Origin: an uncultured Selenomonas sp.
Lineage (GTDB): Bacteria; Bacillota; Negativicutes; Selenomonadales; Selenomonadaceae
DNA: 5,573 bases
Assembly: GCA_947097535.1 (NCBI GenBank)
Contig: CAMURM010000129.1
Location: 1-5,573 of the forward strand
Direction of reading: 5' to 3'
Both the position numbers and the translations under genes were made by a program. The notes under the pieces were generated by a model, which made no database searches, was not told where the DNA came from, and was given only the letters and a program-made list of their open reading frames with translations. This document shows, in pieces, positions 1 through 5,573 of this stretch; position 1 is the first letter of the stretch; each line of letters begins with the position of its first letter.

Positions 1-2084
1 CCGAGGGCGAGGAGCGCGTGCGCGTGCTCGACAAGGCGCGGCGCGACTTCCCGTGCCTGCCCGAGTTTCATGCCGAGTATGCCGAGCACCTCGCGCGCGA
101 GCTGCGCTTCACCGAGGCGGCGGCGACGATGCAGGAGGCTTTCCGCGCCTACGCCGAGCACGAGGAGGACGGCGAGGCGATGGACTTCGACGAGGCGATG
201 CTCCGCCTTGCCACGGAGCGCTGCAGCCTCTGGCAGAAGATCGCGGCAAGGGAAAAGACGCTGACGATATCCGCCTGCACGATCGCGCGTGACGAGGCGC
301 GCGATCTGCCGCGTTGGCTGGAAAACACGGCGGTCTACAGCGATGAGCGCATCGTTGTAGATACGGGATCGAAGGATGATACGAAGGCGCTTGCCGAGGT
401 GGCGGGTGCACGCGTCTACGACTATATGTGGCGTGACGACTTTGCGGCGGCGAAGAACGAAGCGCTTTCCCACGCGACGGGCGACTGGGTCGCTTTCCTT
501 GATGCTGACGAATATTTTGCAGAGCCGCAGACCGTGCGGCCGTATCTCGCCGCACTCTCTGTCGAGCAGCCTGAAATCGAGGCGGTCATGCTGACGATTG
601 CCAATCTCGACGAGGACGATCATTTCAAGGAGATCCAGCGCTTCCCGACCGTTCGTCTTTTCCGCCGCCGTGCGGACATCGCCTTCGCCGGGCGCATCCA
701 CGAGGCGGTCGGCAAGAAGGAAGGTCAGCTCGAAATCAAGCTGGAAAGGAAGCAGCTGCTCGTATGCCATCTCGGCTATTCTTCGGGACGCGTCAGGAAG
801 AAGATCGAGAGGAACTTCGCGCTCCTGCAGGAGGACATCGAGAAGAACGGCGAGCAGCCCGGGCATTACCGCTATCTGGCGGACTGCTATGCCGCTTTTG
901 GCGATTGGAAAAAGGCGCTTTACTATGCCCTTTCGGCGCTCGATTCCTCGGTCACTGCCATTGGCAGCGACAGCGATATGTACAGGACAGCTCTGCAGGC
1001 GATGCGGGAATGCCAGATGACGGCAGAGGATATGCTCGCCTTGACGGATCAGGCGGCGGAAGCCTTTCCCGAGCTGCCGGATTTTTATGCAGAAAAAGGC
1101 GTGATCCTTGCCTCTATAGGCAGGCTTAGAGATGCTGCAGCTCTCTTCGAGCATGCTCTTGCGCTTTCCGTTCAGCAGGACGGACGCGACTGGCAGGCGT
1201 CGCGCTTCGTGGAAGAGGCGCCCGTCGTCTGGCGCCACCTCGGTGAAGTTTACCTTGCGCTCGGTGAAGCGGAAAAGGCGGAAGTCGCACTTTCGCAATC
1301 CTTACGCCAAAATCCCTTCAGCGAGGAAGCGCTCGCCGCCTGGCAGCGTCTGGCGGGCACGCCTTGCGGCGCGAGCCTGCGCGACTTCTTCCCGCATACG
1401 GCGGAGGCGCAGCGCTTTCTCGCGCGCTGGGCGGTGGCGGCGGGCGAGGCACAGCTCGCAGCGGATGCTGCGGCAGAGTTGGCGGCGCTCACGGGCGAGA
1501 GGCTGCCCGAGACAGACTCTCTCGCCGCCTGGCAGGAGGAGGACTGGCAGCGCCTGGAAGGCGAGGCGACGCAGGAAGTCGTGGGCGCGATGCAGGAGCT
1601 TTTCCTCGCGCTGCTTCTGGTGCTCGCGAAGGGTGCGCCGCTTCGTACCTGCGAGGCTGAGATGCAGCCTTTGTTGCCCGGGCTGCAGGCGATCCTGCGC
1701 TGCTACGCCGAGGAGGAGCCGCTTGCCGATGGCCTCTGGGAAGCGTATCAGAGCTTCTTACCGTCGCTCGCCGCGCGACTGCCGCACGAAGCCCTCTTTC
1801 GCTATGTGCGCCTCCTCTCTGCAGCAGAGCCGGAAAAGAAGCGCGAGGCGGCCTACGTCCTTCTGGCGGCGGAGAAGTGGCAGGCGGCGCTCGCTCTCCT
1901 CACTGACGTTCCGGCGGCTTCGCCCGTCGCCGATGCCGCCTTCTGGCACGAGCGGGGCGTCGCGTCCTACCGCGCAGGCGATTTCCCGGCGGCGCGCGAG
2001 TGCTTTTCGCGTGCGCGAAGCATGGGATCTGAAGCGAAGGATATCGCCGCCTATGAAGCATGGCTGAAGGAGGTCGGAGCATGA
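1..2084 (+). CDS. GT2-family glycosyltransferase with TPR repeats (5' partial)
   Basis: Predicted soluble glycosyltransferase that would move a sugar from a nucleotide-sugar to a protein or glycan acceptor; donor and acceptor cannot be read from the sequence. Residues are numbered from the GTG at 18. Residues 1-78 are helical and TPR-like. Residues 82-255 form a GT-A fold GT2 domain resembling the SunS/WaaE-like branch: SACTIARDE at the start, DTGS at 115-118, metal-binding DAD at 162-164 (LDADEYF) and RIHE at 226-229. TPR-like helices follow at about 283-445, then a less recognisable helical stretch and a last TPR near 640-675. No signal peptide or membrane segment is seen. The frame is open to the window edge. 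An AGGAG at 10-14 lies 9 bases before a GTG at 24, but these bases encode Glu codons in a helix, and residues 1-78 match the region that follows a GT2 domain in this family. I therefore read the gene as truncated, probably missing an upstream GT2 module. It ends in ATGA shared with the next gene. Confidence 0.88.
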   Translation, partial: EGEERVRVLDKARRDFPCLPEFHAEYAEHLARELRFTEAAATMQEAFRAYAEHEEDGEAMDFDEAMLRLATERCSLWQKIAAREKTLTISACTIARDEARDLPRWLENTAVYSDERIVVDTGSKDDTKALAEVAGARVYDYMWRDDFAAAKNEALSHATGDWVAFLDADEYFAEPQTVRPYLAALSVEQPEIEAVMLTIANLDEDDHFKEIQRFPTVRLFRRRADIAFAGRIHEAVGKKEGQLEIKLERKQLLVCHLGYSSGRVRKKIERNFALLQEDIEKNGEQPGHYRYLADCYAAFGDWKKALYYALSALDSSVTAIGSDSDMYRTALQAMRECQMTAEDMLALTDQAAEAFPELPDFYAEKGVILASIGRLRDAAALFEHALALSVQQDGRDWQASRFVEEAPVVWRHLGEVYLALGEAEKAEVALSQSLRQNPFSEEALAAWQRLAGTPCGASLRDFFPHTAEAQRFLARWAVAAGEAQLAADAAAELAALTGERLPETDSLAAWQEEDWQRLEGEATQEVVGAMQELFLALLLVLAKGAPLRTCEAEMQPLLPGLQAILRCYAEEEPLADGLWEAYQSFLPSLAARLPHEALFRYVRLLSAAEPEKKREAAYVLLAAEKWQAALALLTDVPAASPVADAAFWHERGVASYRAGDFPAARECFSRARSMGSEAKDIAAYEAWLKEVGA
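2067..2073 (+). promoter_or_regulatory. Ribosome-binding site of the GT2–TPR–GT2 gene
   Basis: A near-perfect Shine-Dalgarno sequence, AAGGAGG, stands 7 bases before the ATG at 2081. It decides the start: the earlier in-frame ATG at 2060 lies upstream of this site, has no comparable sequence before it, and would add seven residues before the conserved start of the GT2 fold (MKLSACVIVKNEE). The site lies inside the last codons of the preceding gene, which fits translational coupling. Confidence 0.85.
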
Positions 2085-4465
2085 AACTGTCCGCCTGTGT
2101 GATCGTGAAGAACGAAGAAGAGAATATCGTCACCTGGCTCGCCTCGATGAAGAAGCTCGCCGACGAGATGATCGTCGTCGACACGGGCTCGACCGACCGC
2201 ACGGTCGAGCTGGCGGAGGCGGCGGGTGCGCGCGTCTTCCACCATGCGTGGCAGAGTGACTTCGCCGCCGCGAAGAATTGTGCGCTTGCTGAGGCGAAGG
2301 GCGATTGGATCCTCTTCCTCGACGCCGACGAATACTTCAGCCCGCAGACGATCCAGCGGGTGCGCCCGCTCCTCAGGGAGGTGGAGGCGAGCCCGAAGCC
2401 CATCGTCGGCATTATATGCCGCCTCATCAACATCGACAAGGATCAGGGGAATCGCTTCACGGGCGCGATCTTCCAGCTGCGCATCTTCCGAAACAGCCCC
2501 GACCTTCGCTATGAAGGCAAGATCCATGAGCACATCGTCGACAAACGCAGGGCGGAGCACGAGATGTTCGCGACCTCCGAGCTCGTCATTTTCCACACGG
2601 GCTATTCGCAGCATCTCGTGCGCAAAAAGCTGGAACGCAACCTCGAATTTCTGCGCCAAAAGGAAGAGGCGGAAGGCGAATCCACTGATGACGCCCTTCA
2701 CTATATGGACTGCTATTACGGGCTGGGAGATTTCGATAAGGCAGAGGCGTATGCGCGCAAGGCGATTGCGAGCGGCATCGTCTACCTCGGTCGCGAGGGC
2801 GCCGAATATTGGGGGCTGACGCGCGCCCTGCTTGCTAAGAAACGACCGAAGGAAGAAATCATCGCCGTCTTAGAAGAGGCGATGAAGAAGTATCCCGATT
2901 TAGCGGAGTTCCCCATGGAATATGGGCTTTTAGCTTGGGAAGAGCGCGACTATCTGCTTGCGGAAAAGATGTTTCTGCACGGCATGGCGCTCAAGGAAAA
3001 GGCGCCAGCTTCTCTGCGTGCCGACAACTCACTGCAGATGCTGCCGTTCGTCTGCGCCGCGCTCGGCAAGATCGCGGCGATGCAAGGGCGTGCTGAGGAG
3101 GCGTTCGACCTTTTCCGGCGCGCCGTCCGAGAGTATCCTTACGATGCGAGACTTTTCCTCGAGCTCTACGACGCACTCGCGGGGCAGGAGCCGGCGGACG
3201 TCATCGCCCTCCTCGATACGCTTTACGACAGGGAGCAGGACGCCGCCTTCCTCACGGCAGCCCTTCGCGCGCGCGCGGCATCGCCCGTCCTGCTCTACTA
3301 CGCGCGCTTTTTGCCGCCCGAGAAAAAGGACAAGGCGTCGCTCTATATGGCGGCGGGGCGCGAGGATGCGGTGGCGGTGGAGCTTTCGGCGCGGCTTCGG
3401 AGCTTTTCCTCGCTGCTCGTCGAGGCGAAGGTGAAGCTGGGCGTCCTGCCCGAGACGGACGGCGCCTCGCTCCTTTTGGCAGACAGCTACAAGACGCTTT
3501 GGCGCAGGAAGGCTATGCCGCTCGTCAGCATCATGATTCCGACGTATAATCGCCCGGAGCTCTTCGAGCTGACCTTGCAGAGTGCTCTGCGGCAGAACTA
3601 TGAAAATCTTGAGATCATCGTCTGCGACAACAGCACGGACGAGGCGACGGAAAGTCTGATCGAGAAGTATCTGGGCGATCGGCGCCTGCGGTATCACAGG
3701 AACCGCGGGGCGAAGACGAAGGAAGAGAACTTCGCGCCGTTCGAAAGTCTCGCGAAGGGTGAGTATCTGCAGTGGCTCATGGACGACGATATCCTGCTCG
3801 ACGGCAAGATCGAGAAGATGATGCGGGCTTTCCGGGAAAATCCCGAGGCGCGGCTCGTGACGTCGAGGCGCGCCGTCATCGACGGCGCGGGCAGGCTGCA
3901 GCCGAACCCCTACGCGGCGGGCGTGCCCGAAAGCGAGGCGGAGTATTCCGTCTTCGCGGGCGAGGCGGTCGGCAGGCAGATGCTGCTCGGCTGGCGCAAC
4001 TTCCTCGGCGAGCCGTCCGCCGTGCTCTTTCGGCGCGCCGACCTCAAGCATCACTATTGGCATGCCGAGAGCCGCGGCTATCGGACGATTTCCGACGTGG
4101 CGATGTGGCTGGAGCTGCTGGAACACGGCGACTGCGTGTTCTTTCAGAAACCCTTGAGCTGCTACCGCCGCCACGAGGCGCAGGAGGGGCAGCAGGCAGA
4201 GGTCATCTTGCTGAGCCGCCTGGAATGGCTGCGGCTCATCGAGGAGTATTACGCACGGCGCGTCTACTTGAAGACGGCAGACGAATATCGCGAGCCGCTC
4301 GAACTTCTGTACGGCGAGTACCTGGAGGCGCGCGACAGCTTCGATCGCGCGTCGGCGGGTGCGTATTGGCAGAAGTACGAAGAGGCGATGCGCGGCGTGC
4401 GCCGCACGTTGGAGAGATTGAAGGAAAAGGAGCGGGCGCATGGCGAGCGAGAAGGAAAAGGATAA
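2081..4465 (+). CDS. Two-headed glycosyltransferase: GT2–TPR–GT2
   Basis: Predicted cytoplasmic glycosyltransferase of 794 residues with two catalytic domains. Domain 1 (1-175) is the same GT2 type as in the preceding gene: SACVIVKNEE, DTGS at 34-37, DAD at 81-83, KIHE at 147-150. Residues 205-365 are TPR-like helices, including a YPDLAEF motif at 271-277 shared with the upstream gene; 366-475 is further helix. Domain 2 (479-700) is a different, classical GT2 domain: VSIMIPTYNRPE at its start, CDNS at 515-518, metal-binding DDD at 568-570, then GEPSAVLFRR, SDVAMWLELL and a final CYRRHE. Residues 730-794 look helical and highly charged, possibly coiled coil. Both heads keep their acidic motifs, so both may be active and could add successive sugars; this is inference. 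The start at 2081 is fixed by a strong ribosome-binding site and a 4-base ATGA overlap with the previous gene. The 3' end overlaps the next gene by 26 bases. Acceptor and donors are unknown; flagellin or a surface protein is plausible. Confidence 0.92.
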   Translation: MKLSACVIVKNEEENIVTWLASMKKLADEMIVVDTGSTDRTVELAEAAGARVFHHAWQSDFAAAKNCALAEAKGDWILFLDADEYFSPQTIQRVRPLLREVEASPKPIVGIICRLINIDKDQGNRFTGAIFQLRIFRNSPDLRYEGKIHEHIVDKRRAEHEMFATSELVIFHTGYSQHLVRKKLERNLEFLRQKEEAEGESTDDALHYMDCYYGLGDFDKAEAYARKAIASGIVYLGREGAEYWGLTRALLAKKRPKEEIIAVLEEAMKKYPDLAEFPMEYGLLAWEERDYLLAEKMFLHGMALKEKAPASLRADNSLQMLPFVCAALGKIAAMQGRAEEAFDLFRRAVREYPYDARLFLELYDALAGQEPADVIALLDTLYDREQDAAFLTAALRARAASPVLLYYARFLPPEKKDKASLYMAAGREDAVAVELSARLRSFSSLLVEAKVKLGVLPETDGASLLLADSYKTLWRRKAMPLVSIMIPTYNRPELFELTLQSALRQNYENLEIIVCDNSTDEATESLIEKYLGDRRLRYHRNRGAKTKEENFAPFESLAKGEYLQWLMDDDILLDGKIEKMMRAFRENPEARLVTSRRAVIDGAGRLQPNPYAAGVPESEAEYSVFAGEAVGRQMLLGWRNFLGEPSAVLFRRADLKHHYWHAESRGYRTISDVAMWLELLEHGDCVFFQKPLSCYRRHEAQEGQQAEVILLSRLEWLRLIEEYYARRVYLKTADEYREPLELLYGEYLEARDSFDRASAGAYWQKYEEAMRGVRRTLERLKEKERAHGEREGKG
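4427..4432 (+). promoter_or_regulatory. Ribosome-binding site of the GT41 gene
   Basis: AAGGAG stands 7 bases before the ATG at 4440, within the 3' end of the preceding gene. An in-frame TGA at 4419-4421 excludes any start further upstream, and no other start codon lies between it and 4440, so the GT41 start is well fixed. Confidence 0.85.
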
Positions 4466-5573
4466 GCTGCGCGAAAGGATCGGTGCGTGTCTCGCCGTGC
4501 GCGACTATGACGGCGCGCTCGACGCTGTGCGCGATTTGGCGAAGCGGGGGGCGGAAGCGGAGGCGCTCGGCGCCGCCGCGAGCATCCACATCGAGGCGGG
4601 CGACTATGAGGGGGCAGCGCCGCTCGTCGCGGCGCTCCTGCAGAAGGAGCCGCATTCCGTCTACGGCGCCTTCTTGAAGGCGCGGCTTCTCTTTGCCGAG
4701 GGAAAATTCCTCTCGGTACGAGAAGTGCTGCAGGCGCTGCTCGCGCGCGAAAGAGCGCTCGCGCCCGCCTACGCCGAGAAGATCTACAACCTCCTCGGAC
4801 AGGCGGCGCGCACCATCGGACTGGCAGAGGAAGCGGCAGACGCCTACGAGAAGGCGGCTGCTGCGGCAGAAAGCCCCGAGCTTCGCGCTGTAGCATGGAG
4901 CAACTATCTCTTCGCTCTGCACTTCCTGCGCGTGCCGCAGGAGGCGGTGTACCGCGCGCACTGCGCCTATGGCGAGCTTTTCCGCGCGGTGCAGCCGTTT
5001 CTGCACCGCTCCTTGCGGAAGCGGCGCAAGATCCGCGTCGGCTACATCTCGCCCGATCTGCGCCGCCACGTCGTCCTGCGCTTCGCCGAGGCGCTCTTCG
5101 CGCATTACGATGCGGCGCGCTTCGAGGTCTACTGCTACCAGAACGGCCCCGAGGACGAGGAGAGCCGCCGCCTCATGACCTTCGTCGACGCCTGGCGCAA
5201 CATCTCGCCGCTTTCGCCTGCGGAGGCGGCGCGGCGCATCTACGAGGACGGCATCGACATCCTCGTGGATCTCGCCGGACATACGCGCGGCACGGCGCTG
5301 CCCGTGCTCGCTCACCGACCCGCGCCCGTGCAGATGACGGGCATCGGCTACTTCGCGACGACGGGGCTCTCTGCCGTCGACTACAGGATCGGCGATGTGT
5401 GGCTCGACGGCGCGCCCGCAGGCGTGCGGCAGGCGCCGTTCTTCACGGAGAAGCTGCTCGTCCTCGCGCACACGCACCTCTGCTATACGCCTGTGGCGGA
5501 CGCGCCGCCGGCGGGCGAGGCGCCGTGCCTTGCGCGCGGCTTCTTGACGTTCGGCAGCTTCAACGCCTTCGCC
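4440..5573 (+). CDS. GT41 O-GlcNAc-transferase-like protein (SPINDLY/OGT type), 3' partial
   Basis: Family GT41 enzymes usually transfer GlcNAc, or another sugar such as fucose, from a nucleotide-sugar to Ser/Thr of cytoplasmic proteins. The 378 codons present run open to the window edge. Residues 10-180 are helical with TPR character (for example 114-145), ending in WSNYLFALHFL, typical of the linker before the catalytic domain. The catalytic N-lobe begins at 197: KIRVGYISPDLRRH, where His210 aligns with His498 of human OGT; RFEVYCYQN; EDGIDILVDLAGHTRG, where Asp270 aligns with OGT Asp554, a residue reported important for catalysis; RPAPVQ; TTGLSAVDYRIGD; and GSFNAFA at the end. The C-lobe with the nucleotide-sugar lysine lies beyond the window. 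Two usually conserved residues near 300-305 are changed (Trp to Gly, Pro to Phe), so donor or acceptor choice may differ. The N-terminal part is short compared with eukaryotic OGT. It overlaps the preceding gene by 26 bases and is probably translationally coupled. GT41 assignment is strong; substrate is unknown. Confidence 0.88.
   Translation, partial: MASEKEKDKLRERIGACLAVRDYDGALDAVRDLAKRGAEAEALGAAASIHIEAGDYEGAAPLVAALLQKEPHSVYGAFLKARLLFAEGKFLSVREVLQALLARERALAPAYAEKIYNLLGQAARTIGLAEEAADAYEKAAAAAESPELRAVAWSNYLFALHFLRVPQEAVYRAHCAYGELFRAVQPFLHRSLRKRRKIRVGYISPDLRRHVVLRFAEALFAHYDAARFEVYCYQNGPEDEESRRLMTFVDAWRNISPLSPAEAARRIYEDGIDILVDLAGHTRGTALPVLAHRPAPVQMTGIGYFATTGLSAVDYRIGDVWLDGAPAGVRQAPFFTEKLLVLAHTHLCYTPVADAPPAGEAPCLARGFLTFGSFNAFA

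Noticed and set aside
18..26. GTG at 18 or 24 as the true start of gene 1
   Set aside because: AGGAG at 10-14 is only weak support. The frame stays open to the window edge, and the first residues match the middle of a GT2–TPR module, so a truncated gene is more likely. Not fully excluded.
1794..1898. Possible decayed second GT2 domain in the C-terminal half of gene 1
   Set aside because: No DTGS, DAD or other GT2 motif remains there; the region aligns instead with the helical linker of gene 2.
1132..2067. A 311-codon open frame on the + strand in another frame within gene 1
   Set aside because: The product is extremely rich in Arg and Ser, typical of an off-frame reading of GC-rich DNA; the in-frame protein continues the TPR/helical pattern.
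2060..2080. Upstream ATG at 2060 as the start of the GT2–TPR–GT2 gene
   Set aside because: The AAGGAGG at 2067-2073 lies after this codon and 7 bases before the ATG at 2081, where the conserved GT2 N-terminus begins.
3029..4441. A 470-codon open frame on the − strand opposite the GT2–TPR–GT2 gene
   Set aside because: The + strand frame has clear GT2 motifs over the same bases. The antisense product is Arg/Leu/His-rich with no recognisable domain, as expected from a GC-rich gene read backwards.
4236..5477. A 413-codon open frame on the − strand opposite the GT41 gene
   Set aside because: The + strand encodes an unmistakable GT41 domain here; the antisense product has no recognised motif and spans a gene junction.

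Overview
The window is wholly coding on the + strand. It holds three tightly packed, co-directional glycosyltransferase genes with no intergenic space: a 5'-truncated GT2/TPR protein (to 2084), a two-headed GT2–TPR–GT2 protein (2081–4465), and the first 378 codons of an O-GlcNAc-transferase-like GT41 protein (4440 to the window end). The genes overlap by 4 and 26 bases. Both downstream starts carry strong Shine-Dalgarno sequences inside the preceding gene, so this looks like the interior of one translationally coupled operon. No promoter, terminator, RNA gene, mobile element or CRISPR array is visible.

Organism: the DNA is GC-rich, with short local GC-poor pockets, and uses AAGGAG(G)-type ribosome-binding sites. 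Soluble TPR–GT2 proteins beside a GT41 (SPINDLY/OGT-type) enzyme recall the flagellar or surface-protein glycosylation clusters of Negativicutes such as Selenomonas. This is an inference from general familiarity, not a proven assignment; other GC-rich bacteria remain possible.

Layout: gene 1 has a TPR-like N-terminal remnant, a GT2 domain with DTGS and DAD motifs, a TPR region and a long helical C-terminus. Gene 2 repeats the GT2-TPR plan, with 39 of 57 residues identical to gene 1 in the GT2 core, and then adds a second, unrelated-looking GT2 domain. Gene 3 has a short helical/TPR N-terminus followed by the GT41 catalytic domain, which is cut by the window edge.

Working model (inference): the enzymes act in the cytoplasm on one or a few protein acceptors, plausibly flagellin or another surface protein. 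One or more of them would place the first sugar on Ser/Thr and the others would extend the glycan, with TPR segments holding the acceptor or partner enzymes. The most notable features are the modular duplication of GT2-TPR units, which probably continues upstream, and the altered signature motif in the GT41 protein.
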